A stretch of 64,000 nt of DNA from Bacillus sp. NTK034 (GCF_017303275.1 NZ_JAFKOJ010000011.1:102421-166420), one strand, 5' to 3'. Counted from the stretch's first letter, positions 1 to 7,594 are shown. Numbers and translations are program-made. The notes: generated from the letters alone by a model not told the origin.

Positions 1-2
1 AT

Positions 3-341
3 GAGGAAAATAATCCGGTCCCAGAGCCTGGCACCAAGTTTGTCACCGTTCAGAAACTGGATAAAAAAATCATCAAAATTGATTCCGAATTGATTGAATA
101 TGAAGCTCCCCATAAAGTTGTTATGCACTCTCATTCCAAAGAAGGATTAAGCATTTCAAAGTATCACTTATCAAGAGAACATAACGGAACGCGTCTGATT
201 GTGGAAGCAAGCCTTGTTCCAAGCAACTTCTTCTATAAGCTAACAACCAAACTTTTAGGATGGACAGCTAAATTTGTGTTTGAAGAACAATACCAGAACT
301 TGAAGAGATATGTGGAGAATGAAGTGGATGATGATGAATAA
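3..341 (+). CDS. SRPBCC-family protein, 5' end outside window
   Basis: The reading frame is open from base 3, so the start lies upstream. The visible 112 residues include an alternating strand pattern (TKFVTVQKLDKKIIKID, then YEAPHKVVMHS) and a C-terminal helix (FEEQYQNLKRYVENEV) as in SRPBCC/polyketide-cyclase-like folds, which bind small hydrophobic ligands. No catalytic residue can be named. It ends in an acidic VDDDE tail followed at once by a strong terminator, so it is the last gene of its transcript. Confidence 0.6.
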   Translation, partial: EENNPVPEPGTKFVTVQKLDKKIIKIDSELIEYEAPHKVVMHSHSKEGLSISKYHLSREHNGTRLIVEASLVPSNFFYKLTTKLLGWTAKFVFEEQYQNLKRYVENEVDDDE

Positions 342-370
342 AAAAGGTGTCCTGGAACAGGACACCTTTT
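342..370 (+). terminator. Intrinsic terminator
   Basis: A 13-bp perfect stem (AAAAGGTGTCCTG and its complement) with a GAA loop ends in a T-run just after the SRPBCC stop codon. The symmetric A/T flanks let it work in both directions, serving the convergent chaB-like gene too. Confidence 0.9.
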
Positions 371-388
371 ACTGTAAAAGCCTATTTA

Positions 389-589
389 CTATTCCTTCTT
401 CACCCATTTATCATCATCATTCTTCTCATATTTCTTCTTCACTGCACTCCAGGCAACCTTAAAGGCCGTTTCTTCCTCGTCATACTCTTCGCTTGCAGAA
501 TTAAACGCTTCCTTAAAGATTTCCTGTGCGTGGTGCGGAAGATTATCTTTGACGGAATCAGGCAGATCGCTTAGTTTATCATAAGGCAT
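389..589 (-). CDS. chaB: ChaB family protein
   Basis: A 66-residue protein with the ChaB pattern: an N-terminal MPYDKLSDLPDSVKDNLP segment, then HAQEIFKEAFNSA and a C-terminal WSAVKKKYEK helix. ChaB proteins were named as putative regulators of the ChaA cation antiporter, but no chaA is nearby, so the cellular role here is open. The length matches the family. It lies alone, convergent with the SRPBCC gene. Confidence 0.85.
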   Translation of the reverse strand: MPYDKLSDLPDSVKDNLPHHAQEIFKEAFNSASEEYDEEETAFKVAWSAVKKKYEKNDDDKWVKKE

Positions 590-707
590 TTTTGCTTCCT
601 CCCCTGCACATGTTCTTATATGTATTTTTCCTGATTATAAGTGTTTTAAACATAGTCTCAGGAATACCTCATGTACAGATATAGCTACTCAGCCGCCTGT
701 CATCCAA

Positions 708-1031
708 CTACTCGGGAAGATTAATCAGTTCATCATAATACTCCTGGGGATTGGAAATATGGTTATCAATGAAAAACTTTGCCTGTTCTTTGAACATATC
801 AATGTAAGACTCTCTGCTAATGGCTAAATCCCCTAAATCGGCAGTGTCTCCTTGAACTTGTACTGTACCTGCCTTTACGTCAACAACAACGGTCATATGT
901 ATCTTATCCTTGTAAAGAACAGTTCCCGTCACTTGTTGTTTCACTAAATCGACAAAAGAAAATTCATGGCGTACACCTGTTGGTTTAAACAGCGTATAGC
1001 CTGCATTTGCTTGATCTTTATAATCACTCAT
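708..1031 (-). CDS. Hypothetical protein, 107 aa
   Basis: Not recognised. A soluble 107-residue protein without signal peptide or membrane segment. It has a beta-rich middle (TVLYKDKIHMTVVVDVKAGTVQV) and a helical C-terminus (YIDMFKEQAKFFIDNHI). It follows the zincin gene by 12 bases on the same strand, so the two are probably cotranscribed with the tiny membrane gene at 1896-2000. The start is supported by a GGTGG-like site just upstream. Confidence 0.7.
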   Translation of the reverse strand: MSDYKDQANAGYTLFKPTGVRHEFSFVDLVKQQVTGTVLYKDKIHMTVVVDVKAGTVQVQGDTADLGDLAISRESYIDMFKEQAKFFIDNHISNPQEYYDELINLPE

Positions 1032-1043
1032 ACTTCCACCTCA

Positions 1044-1892
1044 TCATTTCACAATACCCTTGCCATTCAGCCAATTTTCTGCAGTGTCAATAAAGTCAGG
1101 TCTCTTCCAGGCAGTAATGGCATGTCTTTCTCCCATCCGTTCAACAAGACTTTGAAAAAACAAATCCCCCAAATAATATCCCAATCGGCTATACCCAAAT
1201 CTTTCACCGCCGCGGATAGAAAACCATTCAAGAAATATCGCATCTGCTGTTTTTGAAGCATAATCTTCAGCAAATTTCAGCTTGATATCATGATGGTTGG
1301 ATACTGCGAATTCCAGCCAACCACCCCCTTCATTATCGAAGGAAAAATAGACAGACCGGCTTAAACCGGATTCCGTCATTCTGGAAAAATGGGTAGCCGT
1401 CCCTTCCTGATACAGCCAGGTAAGAGGGTTTGCCCACCTTATTTTTGCCCAGTCCATCCCCGATTCATTTGAAATAATATTGTGGCAGGCATGTCCAAAC
1501 TCATGCGCAACTATAGCTTTTAGATGATCGGTTTCTGGCGACAACTTCTCTAAAGCAAAGGTAATATTAGGAATGATCATCCGATGTGTAAAGGCATTCG
1601 AACCAAATCCGCCCACGATCAGATTAATTTCAATCGGAAATGAAACCTGATACCCGGCTGAATACTTATAAGCCACTTCTTCGATTACAGGAATAATCTT
1701 TCCATGAACGGCATCAATTGCAGGCAGCAAATACTTTGCAATCGATTGCCGGTGCCTTTCTTCGGAGTCGTTACAATGATAGGCAAAATACTCCATAAAT
1801 ACTTCAGGATATTTATCATAGTAGCTTCTTAAGAAATCTACCGAAGGCTGATAGCTGCGCATAAAAAACGGAACGGTATCAATGATTTTCAT
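1044..1892 (-). CDS. Putative zinc metallopeptidase (HEFGH)
   Basis: A 282-residue protein with a zincin motif, H130-E-F-G-H134, and a downstream glutamate (E163 in YQEGTATHFS) that could be the third zinc ligand, as in gluzincins. The family is not one I can name, though it resembles the DUF2268-type peptidases. There is no signal peptide, so it should act in the cytoplasm. Its start follows the small membrane ORF by three bases without a good Shine-Dalgarno of its own, which suggests translational coupling. Confidence 0.7.
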   Translation of the reverse strand: MKIIDTVPFFMRSYQPSVDFLRSYYDKYPEVFMEYFAYHCNDSEERHRQSIAKYLLPAIDAVHGKIIPVIEEVAYKYSAGYQVSFPIEINLIVGGFGSNAFTHRMIIPNITFALEKLSPETDHLKAIVAHEFGHACHNIISNESGMDWAKIRWANPLTWLYQEGTATHFSRMTESGLSRSVYFSFDNEGGGWLEFAVSNHHDIKLKFAEDYASKTADAIFLEWFSIRGGERFGYSRLGYYLGDLFFQSLVERMGERHAITAWKRPDFIDTAENWLNGKGIVK

Positions 1893-1895
1893 CGA

Positions 1896-2000
1896 TTAGA
1901 TCCAATCTTTCACATAAGCCACTAAACCGATCACAGAACCAATTACAGCGCCAAAAAGCACATAATAACGTGTTTCGAGCTGAGCGAGCTTTTTTGTCAA
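1896..2000 (-). CDS. Tiny membrane protein, 34 aa
   Basis: A TTG start has a strong GGAGGGG ribosome site 5-9 bases upstream. The peptide has a charged N-terminus (LTKKLAQLETRYY) and a single membrane segment (VLFGAVIGSVIGLVAYV). It ends three bases before the metallopeptidase start, so the two are almost certainly coupled. Function is unknown; it could anchor or regulate the peptidase. It is too short for standard gene callers. Confidence 0.65.
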   Translation of the reverse strand: MTKKLAQLETRYYVLFGAVIGSVIGLVAYVKDWI

Positions 2001-2081
2001 ACTAACCCCTCCTGACCTTTGTTCCTATTTTCTACGCTTATTTTTGGAAAAGTTTTCAAGTTTTTGTTAAAGACCCTACTC

Positions 2082-2552
2082 CTAGATCGGCAGCACCGTC
2101 GAATCCTTAATTTCCCTCAGTGCCAGGCTGGTCTGAATCTTCGTAATTCCCAATTCATTCAGCTTCCTGATAAACATCTCCAGCCCCTTGCGATCCTTGC
2201 AGGCAACTTTCAATAGATAATCATACTCCCCTGTTAAACAATGACACTCTAAAACTTCCTTCATGGATTCCAGCGTTTTTTCAAGAGATTCCAGTTTTTC
2301 AGCCTGGTGCATATTGGTGCTCATGAACACGAAGCATAATAAATCAAAGCCCAGCTTCTCATGGCTTAGAATAGCCACATGTTTTTGGATATACCCTTCC
2401 GCTTCCAAACGCTTAATCCTTGCGTGTACAGCTGGAGCAGACAGATTCACCCTTTTCGACAGTTCCAGATTGCTAATCCGCGAGTCCTTTTGGAGCAAAT
2501 CCAATATTTTAATATCCAGGTTATCTAACACCTTGCTTACAATCGATTCCAC
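2082..2552 (-). CDS. Lrp/AsnC family transcriptional regulator
   Basis: A 156-residue protein with an AsnC-type winged HTH in residues about 9-65 (LDNLDIKILDLLQKDSRISNLELSKRV, then SAPAVHARIKRLEAEGYI). A RAM/AsnC ligand-binding domain follows (CHCLTGEYDYLLKV; the GEYD is typical). Such proteins sense amino acids and form octamers. It is divergent from an EamA exporter, and a regulator facing a transporter usually controls it, so an amino acid or related export role is inferred. Confidence 0.92.
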   Translation of the reverse strand: MESIVSKVLDNLDIKILDLLQKDSRISNLELSKRVNLSAPAVHARIKRLEAEGYIQKHVAILSHEKLGFDLLCFVFMSTNMHQAEKLESLEKTLESMKEVLECHCLTGEYDYLLKVACKDRKGLEMFIRKLNELGITKIQTSLALREIKDSTVLPI

Positions 2553-2760
2553 TACCCATCAGCCCTTTTCAATTATTCCAAATACTGATCAAATCACATG
2601 TTCAAACTGAATATCACAAACTTATAATCTCATATACTTTTAATTATTTTGAATTAATATCATTATACAAAATTATCTTTTGTTTGATATAAAAAATGTT
2701 AAAATTATTCATATAAACAATGTCATTGTGCACAATGGCTCTGAAAAGGAGCTAAATGAC
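2553..2760. promoter_or_regulatory. Divergent lrp-like / eamA control region
   Basis: About 200 bases of very AT-rich DNA between the divergent regulator and exporter, including TTTGATATAAAAAATG and several TTATAAT-like runs. It should hold both promoters and the Lrp-type binding sites. I could not fix an individual operator. Confidence 0.5.
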
Positions 2761-3690
2761 GTGAAATATTACCTCCTCCTTCTATTAACAAGTTTTCTTT
2801 GGGGCGGAAATTTTATTGTAGGAAAAACGCTTGTTGATCACGGATCCCCTATTACCTTAACCATTTTAAGATGGGCCATCGCCATCATTTGTCTTGTTCC
2901 TCTTGTATGGCATAAAGAGAAACGGCTGCTGCCACCCAAAAATGCCATCCTGCCATTATTGCTGATGGGCATCACGGGAGTAGCTTTGTTTCAGGCACTG
3001 CAATTCATGGCACTGGAAAAAACATCGGCCACCAGTGTCGGCTTAATCTCTACATTAAATATGTTTTCCATTGCTGCCTTTTCTTTCATTTTTCTAAAAG
3101 AAAAAATAAACACACTGCAGTTCATGTCCATGTTCGTTTCATTGTTTGGCGTACTGCTGGTCCTTTCAAAAGGAAGCCTGGAGATGCTGGTTTCGCTGCA
3201 GTTTAATAACGGGGACCTTTTTATGATGGCCGCGGTGGGCATGTGGGGAATTTATTCGGTCTGCAGCAAATGGGCCATGTCTTTCGTTACACCTATGATG
3301 TCCATCTTATACTCAGGCATATTTGGCCTACTCGTGCTTTTGCCGTTCAACACTGCTGATTTCACCATTACAGATGTCAGTACTTCATTTCTTTTATCCA
3401 TTCTGTATACGGGTCTGATTTCAACAGTCCTATGCATGGTGCTCTGGAACATCGGGGTCAACCAGCTGGGACCAAGCACTTCCGGCTTGTTCCTAAACTT
3501 TAATCCAATTTTCACAGCCATCTTAGCTTTTATCTTCTTAGGAGAGGTTATGAACTGGATACAAGCCATCGGAAGCATCATTGTCATTGCAGGGTGTTTC
3601 TTATTCTCGGCACTTAAAACCAGGCCTGGAAAAACAACAATGGGGATTCCCGCAACAGTGTTCATAAGGGAGCCGGTTAAGGAGAGATAA
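2761..3690 (+). CDS. EamA/DMT-family transporter
   Basis: Ten hydrophobic segments in two EamA repeats, each starting from an SFLWGGNFIVGK-like or FMMAAVGMWGIYSVCSKWA-like sequence, identify a drug/metabolite superfamily permease. I chose GTG at 2761 (309 aa) because AAGGAG lies 9 bases upstream and the membrane segment begins immediately (VKYYLLLLLTSFLWGG). An ATG at 2680 would add 27 uncharacteristic residues. The substrate is unknown; the divergent Lrp-type regulator suggests an amino acid or metabolite exporter. Confidence 0.9.
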   Translation: MKYYLLLLLTSFLWGGNFIVGKTLVDHGSPITLTILRWAIAIICLVPLVWHKEKRLLPPKNAILPLLLMGITGVALFQALQFMALEKTSATSVGLISTLNMFSIAAFSFIFLKEKINTLQFMSMFVSLFGVLLVLSKGSLEMLVSLQFNNGDLFMMAAVGMWGIYSVCSKWAMSFVTPMMSILYSGIFGLLVLLPFNTADFTITDVSTSFLLSILYTGLISTVLCMVLWNIGVNQLGPSTSGLFLNFNPIFTAILAFIFLGEVMNWIQAIGSIIVIAGCFLFSALKTRPGKTTMGIPATVFIREPVKER

Positions 3691-3696
3691 GAGAGC

Positions 3697-3762
3697 GGGA
3701 CAGAGGGACAGGTCCCTCGTCCCAGCTGAAAGTTGGGGACAGAATACCTGTCCCCTTGTCCC
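3697..3762. repeat. REP-like GGGACAG palindromic repeat pair
   Basis: Two adjacent inverted repeats are built from GGGACAG/CTGTCCC units: GGGACAGAGGGACAGGTCCC-type and GGGGACAG-AATAC-CTGTCCCC. They lie in the convergent gap after the EamA gene. Similar elements occur in many Firmicutes and resemble REP sequences mobilised by Y1/RAYT transposases. They may also terminate transcription. Confidence 0.6.
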
Positions 3763-3784
3763 TTTATCTCCACCCTTCTAAATA

Positions 3785-4090
3785 TTAGTGCGGTATTGAA
3801 TGTGTTATCAAATAAAAAACCATTAATATACTAAACCCGCATAGCAAAAATAACATCGCATAAAAAACCTTCCTCCATAATCCGCCTATGAAGTAGACAC
3901 TTACTAAAAAATAATAGATTAATGCTCCCCCAAAAATAAACAGCAGAAATTCTTTAGTTGATTCCTTTGAAGGCAATGGCGTCGTCACATTTGTTAATAC
4001 CATACCTCCGAAAATAAATAGGCCAATACCATATAATAAACTTTTCATGCTTACTTCTCTTGTATCATTTTGAGTTTTCAAGATACCCAC
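3785..4090 (-). CDS. Small three-helix membrane protein, SigW-type promoter
   Basis: Not recognised by family. Three membrane segments (SLLYGIGLFIFGGMVL, LLFIFGGALIYYFLVSVYFIGG, VFYAMLFLLCGFSILMVFYLI). The longest frame starts at GTG 4090. A TTG at 4084 behind AAGAGGGG, or ATG at 4045 (MKSLLYG), are plausible alternatives; the last gives 86 residues and a clean membrane start. A perfect SigW promoter lies just upstream, so a role in envelope stress or antibiotic/bacteriocin resistance is inferred. Confidence 0.7.
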   Translation of the reverse strand: MGILKTQNDTREVSMKSLLYGIGLFIFGGMVLTNVTTPLPSKESTKEFLLFIFGGALIYYFLVSVYFIGGLWRKVFYAMLFLLCGFSILMVFYLITHSIPH

Positions 4091-4106
4091 CCCTCTTAAG
4101 TAGTGG

Positions 4107-4132
4107 TACGAATTTCCATAGAGAAAGTTTCA
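4107..4132 (-). promoter_or_regulatory. SigW-type ECF promoter
   Basis: On the minus strand TGAAAC is followed by exactly 16 bases and CGTA, the textbook Bacillus SigW consensus. The predicted start of transcription is near 4100, just ahead of the small membrane gene ending at 3785. Confidence 0.8.
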
Positions 4133-4136
4133 TTAA

Positions 4137-4153
4137 CCCCCCCCCCTTTTTTT
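4137..4153. other. C10-T7 homopolymer tract
   Basis: Ten C residues (4137-4146) run straight into seven T residues. It sits immediately upstream of the SigW -35 element of the minus-strand membrane gene. Such tracts are prone to slippage, in vivo or in sequencing. Confidence 0.8.
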
Positions 4154-4250
4154 GCATATTTCAAACGGAGGCAGCATATAAATTAGGTAGCTTATTTAAA
4201 TAGAGCTCGAAGCAGTTAAGCCACACTAACTGTTTATATATCCGTAATAA

Positions 4251-4285
4251 GGGGGTGCTGAACACGCAATGCGGTTTGCACCCCC
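4251..4285. other. GC-rich hairpin upstream of cortex hydrolase gene
   Basis: An 8-bp perfect inverted repeat, GGGGGTGC / GCACCCCC, with a 19-base loop. The 3' side is AT-rich but lacks a clean T-run. It lies 78 bases before the hydrolase start and could be an attenuator or an end signal for an upstream transcript. No gene is visible between 4147 and 4362 otherwise. Confidence 0.5.
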
Positions 4286-4362
4286 AATTAATATTTCTTC
4301 CTTTGAACCCGTTAGCATGTTTACAGGATTTCTTAATACAATTCTTTTAGAGGTGATAAAAA

Positions 4363-4800
4363 GTGCCAAGAGTACAATATACCGACAGTGACGTGGCTTT
4401 AATGGCAAGGATGATGAGGGCAGAAGCCGAAGGTGAAGGAAAACTGGGGATGCTTATGGTCGGAAATGTTATAGTCAATCGAAGAGCGGCTGATTGCCTC
4501 GATTTTGTAGGTCTCCGGACAATACCTCAAGTCATATTTCAAGTGCAGGGAGGAAATTACTCTTTTGAAGCCGTACAGAAAGGGAATGTTTTTTACAACA
4601 GGGCCAGAGGTGTAGAGAAACGATTGGCTAAACAAACCTTAGACTATTGGAGGCAGCATCCTTCCAAGTTTGCTCTCTGGTATTTCAATCCATATGCTCC
4701 ATGTCCGCCAACATGGTACGATCAGCCTTTTTCAGGACAATTCAAACAGCATTGCTATTATGAACCCCAAGCTAATACATGTGAAAGTGTTTATAGGTGA
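4363..4800 (+). CDS. Cell wall hydrolase, SleB/CwlJ family
   Basis: The 145-residue protein is a bare Hydrolase_2 domain: SDVALMARMMRAEAEGEGKLGMLMVGNVIVNR contains the family glutamate, and HPSKFALWYFNPYAPCPPTW the second conserved block. It lacks both signal peptide and the peptidoglycan-binding domain of SleB, as CwlJ does. CwlJ-type enzymes cleave spore cortex muramic-lactam peptidoglycan during germination. Start at GTG 4363 is set by GAGGTGATAAAA. It is monocistronic; a gerQ partner is not adjacent. Confidence 0.88.
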   Translation: MPRVQYTDSDVALMARMMRAEAEGEGKLGMLMVGNVIVNRRAADCLDFVGLRTIPQVIFQVQGGNYSFEAVQKGNVFYNRARGVEKRLAKQTLDYWRQHPSKFALWYFNPYAPCPPTWYDQPFSGQFKQHCYYEPQANTCESVYR

Positions 4801-4804
4801 TCAT

Positions 4805-4826
4805 ACCCCCACGTTTAGTGGGGGAT
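4805..4826 (+). terminator. Hairpin after cortex hydrolase gene
   Basis: A 7-bp stem CCCCCAC / GTGGGGG with a GTTTA loop lies just after the stop codon. It is followed by ATAATTTGCC rather than a strong T-run, so termination may be partial. Confidence 0.6.
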
Positions 4827-4869
4827 AATTTGCCTTCCTTTAGTGTATGTAAATCCCAAAAGAAAGCTC

Positions 4870-5466
4870 TTAGTTACTATCCACTTTCTCAAGGGCATCC
4901 GCATAATAATCATCTATTACCAGCATCGGTTCCTTTATAGCTTCCAGGAGTTTTTCTACATTGACAGATTCCTTTTCCAGTTCTTCGCTAACACTTCTAT
5001 AAACTGTAATAACCGCTTCTATTCTTTCTGTTTCTTCCTTACTCATACGATATGATTGATTTTCAAGAAACTTATCCGTCATGCCATTTATAAACCCATC
5101 AACACGAAATAAGCTATATTGAAGCAAGTTCCAATCAGGTGCATCCTCTCCCATATCAAAAACAGACATGGCAGACAAATAGGAATTGATACTTCTGCTC
5201 TCTCCGTTCACAACCCTCCATGAATTATATAACTCGTCTTTAAATTCATCCTCTTTCTCAATAGGTATCTGAACAAATTCCTCAAGCCAGTGGGCCGAAT
5301 TATCGCCTACTGCAGCTATAAACCTCAAATGTGCATAATTCCTTTCCTGGCTTTGTTTTATATAGTGCCTGTATCCGAGATTTATATAAATGCTATAAAC
5401 AAAAGCTGACACCATTAATATAAAGAACATTCTCTTAAAATACTTTTTCATTGTCTTCTTCATCAA
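4870..5466 (-). CDS. Hypothetical membrane-anchored protein, 198 aa
   Basis: Not recognised. A basic N-terminus (MMKKTMKKYFKR) precedes one membrane segment (MFFILMVSAFVYSIYINLGY). The remaining 165 residues are hydrophilic and mostly helical, likely outside the cell (SAHWLEEFVQIPIEKEDEFKDELYNSWRVV...). Charged C-terminal helices (EELEKESVNVEKLLEAI) could form a coiled coil. It is the last of three minus-strand genes for small membrane proteins but is separated from them by a terminator. Confidence 0.65.
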   Translation of the reverse strand: MMKKTMKKYFKRMFFILMVSAFVYSIYINLGYRHYIKQSQERNYAHLRFIAAVGDNSAHWLEEFVQIPIEKEDEFKDELYNSWRVVNGESRSINSYLSAMSVFDMGEDAPDWNLLQYSLFRVDGFINGMTDKFLENQSYRMSKEETERIEAVITVYRSVSEELEKESVNVEKLLEAIKEPMLVIDDYYADALEKVDSN

Positions 5467-5490
5467 ATCCCCCTCTGCATCTATCGTTCC

Positions 5491-5521
5491 AAAAAATAAA
5501 AAGCCGCCCTCCTGGCAGCTG
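5491..5521 (-). terminator. Intrinsic terminator
   Basis: On the minus strand an AGCTGCC...GGGCGGCT stem with an AGGA loop is followed by TTTTTATTTTTT. It sits two bases after the stop codon of the 52-residue membrane protein. Confidence 0.75.
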
Positions 5522-5522
5522 A

Positions 5523-5681
5523 CTAACTAGCAAAATTGATTAACACTGCTCCCCAATAAAGAAAACTCATAGTAAGAAATACAAATGCAAATGTGGATAT
5601 AGCTTTTGGCAATTTACCGTATGTATAAATGAATGTACACCCAATTAAAATGTGGATAATAGCAAAAAGGATTAGGTTCAT
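5523..5681 (-). CDS. Small membrane protein, 52 aa
   Basis: ATG at 5681 is preceded by AAAGAGGTGG at good spacing. The peptide MNLILFAIIHILIGCTFIY...FAFVFLTMSFLYWGAVLINFAS has two membrane segments separated by a short YGKLPKAIST loop. A good ribosome site and a terminator right behind the stop support a real gene. Function is unknown. Confidence 0.65.
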   Translation of the reverse strand: MNLILFAIIHILIGCTFIYTYGKLPKAISTFAFVFLTMSFLYWGAVLINFAS

Positions 5682-5792
5682 TTTTCCACCTCTTTACTAA
5701 ATGGTATTAAAAAAAATGGAAAGCAACCCCTGATGGAATAAAACTAGCCGCCATTTTCACGAAAAACTACTTATCAATACAATCGCTTATTC

Positions 5793-6278
5793 TTACCATT
5801 TCAATAAGGAAGCATCCAAAACATACACGCCACCCATAAACACAATCCAAACAAGAACAGGCAACCCTAAAGATTTCAAAGCATTTCTCCAGCCGCCGAA
5901 TTGCTTGCGCTGCAAAATATAATCCGTAATAAAAAATAACACAGCCGCTGCTAAACTTAATCCAAGCAATATTGATCCAAAAAGCAAGTGCAGGATTAAT
6001 GAAATATATATTTCCATTACCCTGTTAGTACGGTTCGAAATAAAAAAGGCTAATAAGTCACTAACGGCAGAAGTTAAGGTGCCATAAACCAAAATGACCG
6101 GGAAGCTGTATATAAGATAAAAGGGAATGGATATCATAGCACCCTGAAAGTATTCACCAGCAGAACCAGCTTCTCCAACAAAAGGATCCGTTACAATCAG
6201 ACCTAACACAATTGCGAACATAGACCCTGAAATCGATGCAGCTATTACTTTCCTTGCAAACATTTGATTGATGCTCAT
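5793..6278 (-). CDS. Hypothetical membrane protein with four helices, 161 aa
   Basis: Not recognised. Four hydrophobic segments: VIAASISGSMFAIVLGLIV, ISIPFYLIYSFPVILVYG, ISLILHLLFGSILLGLSLAAAVLFFI and LPVLVWIVFMGGVYVL. I start it at ATG 6278 (MSINQMFARK) because AAGGAG lies 11 bases upstream. The longer frame to 6314 has no ribosome site. It is probably a standalone gene. Confidence 0.65.
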   Translation of the reverse strand: MSINQMFARKVIAASISGSMFAIVLGLIVTDPFVGEAGSAGEYFQGAMISIPFYLIYSFPVILVYGTLTSAVSDLLAFFISNRTNRVMEIYISLILHLLFGSILLGLSLAAAVLFFITDYILQRKQFGGWRNALKSLGLPVLVWIVFMGGVYVLDASLLKW

Positions 6279-6314
6279 CTTATTGCCGCTCCTTTTTAGA
6301 CATTCTATCAACAT

Positions 6315-6629
6315 TTATGTAAAGCGGAAAAATAGTTAAATCCGAAGCACCGTTCCAAAAACCTGCTGTTAACTAGATTTTTTTATTAATTCCTTCCTGT
6401 ACATATTCGAAACCAATATCCCTCTTCCTCCAAACAAATTGGAATTTTTATAGATTTTTATATCACTTTCTAATATATTACTTTTAGATTCACTTCTTTA
6501 TGAAGTGGCGAGAGAGTGTAGACAAGGAAGCACCCAATACGGTTATTTTCATGCAGAACTAATGCTGACAGGAAAGAAATCATATGGACAGCCGCAGTGC
6601 ACAAGACTGTCAGGCAATATAAAACAAAG
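6315..6629. other. Intergenic stretch without recognisable gene
   Basis: About 315 bases separate two minus-strand genes. It should hold the promoter of the four-helix membrane protein gene at its left end. The rest shows no open frame with a ribosome site and no clear repeat. Confidence 0.5.
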
Positions 6630-6674
6630 TGCCTGCACCTGCCTGCTTATAAGCAGACGGGCACAGGCACTTCC
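6630..6674 (-). terminator. Intrinsic terminator
   Basis: A long stem AAGTGCCTG(T)GCCCGTCTGCT / AGCAGGCAGGTGCAGGCACTT (minus strand) is followed by TGTTTTAT, directly after the IDEAL-domain gene. Confidence 0.8.
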
Positions 6675-6681
6675 TTAAATC

Positions 6682-7011
6682 TTATTTAATATCCTTCACA
6701 AGCTCATTCATCGAGTTCAGCTTCGAGGTCAATTCGAAAAACCATTCTTCATCTCCAGTGGAAAGGGCAAGGTCAATCAGGAAATGGATTTGTTCTTTAT
6801 TGGCTACTTTTGCTGCCGGCATTTTTTTAACCTGTTTACTTAACAGGGGAATGATTTTGCCTTCAATGGTTTTATTATCACTTGAAATCACTTTTGTCTT
6901 AATAATTCCTTCTTCAAGAGTTTCGATATAGCCAACGATTAGTTCACCTTCACGGGATTTCCCCTTAATCCAATCTCCCGCTTTTAAAATGGTATTATTG
7001 TTGGACATCAT
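6682..7011 (-). CDS. IDEAL-domain protein
   Basis: The last third reads HFLIDLALSTGDEEWFFELTSKLN, which fits the IDEAL domain (consensus IDxALdtgDkewFxeLtxkL) found in small Bacillus proteins. The first 60 residues are an SH3-like beta segment (AGDWIKGKSREGELIVGYIETLEEG). No enzymatic role is known for the domain; it is probably an interaction module. The promoter region carries the same palindrome found before the upstream Rrf2 regulator and the Spx paralogue, so it is inferred to be in the same regulon. Confidence 0.8.
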   Translation of the reverse strand: MMSNNNTILKAGDWIKGKSREGELIVGYIETLEEGIIKTKVISSDNKTIEGKIIPLLSKQVKKMPAAKVANKEQIHFLIDLALSTGDEEWFFELTSKLNSMNELVKDIK

Positions 7012-7043
7012 ATTTTTTCACCTTCTTTAAAGAGATTTCTAAA

Positions 7044-7064
7044 CTGTAACATTTTCCGTTACAT
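7044..7064 (-). promoter_or_regulatory. Candidate Rrf2 operator, IDEAL gene
   Basis: CTGTAA, 9 bases, TTACAT; the inner TGTAAC-N7-GTTACA is perfectly symmetric. It lies 33 bases before the IDEAL-gene start, next to a TAAAAT -10-like element on the minus strand. It matches the other three sites at this locus in half-site and spacing. Confidence 0.75.
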
Positions 7065-7095
7065 TTTAACGAATCGAAAGCTTAGCGGCTCCCAA

Positions 7096-7509
7096 TTAAT
7101 CTTCTTTATAAATCAGATCAACAATATCTTTTAATGTATAGTGTTTTAAATATTCACCAAGATGTTCTTCAGCACCTAAAAAGATGTTGATCAGAACTCT
7201 TTGCATATTTGCACCTACTACACATTCTTCATTTGAATTCGGACACTTCGGCTGCAGGGCACCTTCAGATGTAATCTTATAAATATCCCAAAGATTAACT
7301 TCACTTAAATCCCGGGCAAAAATAAATCCGCCGCCCGTTCCCTCTTTTGATTTAATAAATCCATGTTTTTTTAATAAACTCAGGACTTTTCGGATGCGGA
7401 CCGGATGGACACCTGCACTTTCAGAAATCGCATCACTCGTTGACATGCGATCCAGCTGCAGGGCGAGATAAGTTAGACTGTGAATGGCAAGAGTAAAATC
7501 GCTATTCAT
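7096..7509 (-). CDS. saiR: Rrf2-family repressor, SaiR-like
   Basis: 137 residues with the Rrf2 winged-helix domain (MNSDFTLAIHSLTYLALQ; SESAGVHPVRIRKVLSLLKKHGFIKSKEGTGGGF). Two cysteines (C89 and C96 in KCPNSNEEC) rather than the three of Fe-S members suggest thiol redox sensing. In Bacillus anthracis the Rrf2 protein SaiR represses the adjacent spxA2. The same gene order here, plus shared operators, supports that identity. The operator at 7540-7560 covers its own -10 region, so it should be autoregulated. YwnA-like proteins are the alternative name. Confidence 0.85.
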   Translation of the reverse strand: MNSDFTLAIHSLTYLALQLDRMSTSDAISESAGVHPVRIRKVLSLLKKHGFIKSKEGTGGGFIFARDLSEVNLWDIYKITSEGALQPKCPNSNEECVVGANMQRVLINIFLGAEEHLGEYLKHYTLKDIVDLIYKED

Positions 7510-7539
7510 GGCCGGCCTCCTATGTTTTCTGGTGCTGTA

Positions 7540-7573
7540 CTGTAAGACTAAGTGTTACAGATTGACTTGTCAA
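7540..7573 (-). promoter_or_regulatory. Promoter and operator of the Rrf2 gene
   Basis: On the minus strand a TTGACA -35 (7568-7573), a 17-base spacer and TAGTCT -10 (7545-7550). CTGTAA-N9-TTACAG (7540-7560) overlaps the spacer and the -10, the geometry expected for repression by occlusion. Confidence 0.75.
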
Positions 7574-7594
7574 GAATTTACAGGCTGGTGCTGT

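Noticed and set aside
3252..3773. 173-codon minus-strand frame
   Set aside because: Antisense to the EamA transporter, crossing the repeat pair. No ribosome site.
6480..6610. Possible short ORF on the plus strand
   Set aside because: A frame from ATGAAGTGG stops after 15 codons and shows no ribosome site.
7172..7560. Fe-S cluster IscR/NsrR identity for the Rrf2 protein
   Set aside because: Only two cysteines occur in the loop region rather than three, and the linked gene is an Spx paralogue, not isc or NO-detoxification genes.
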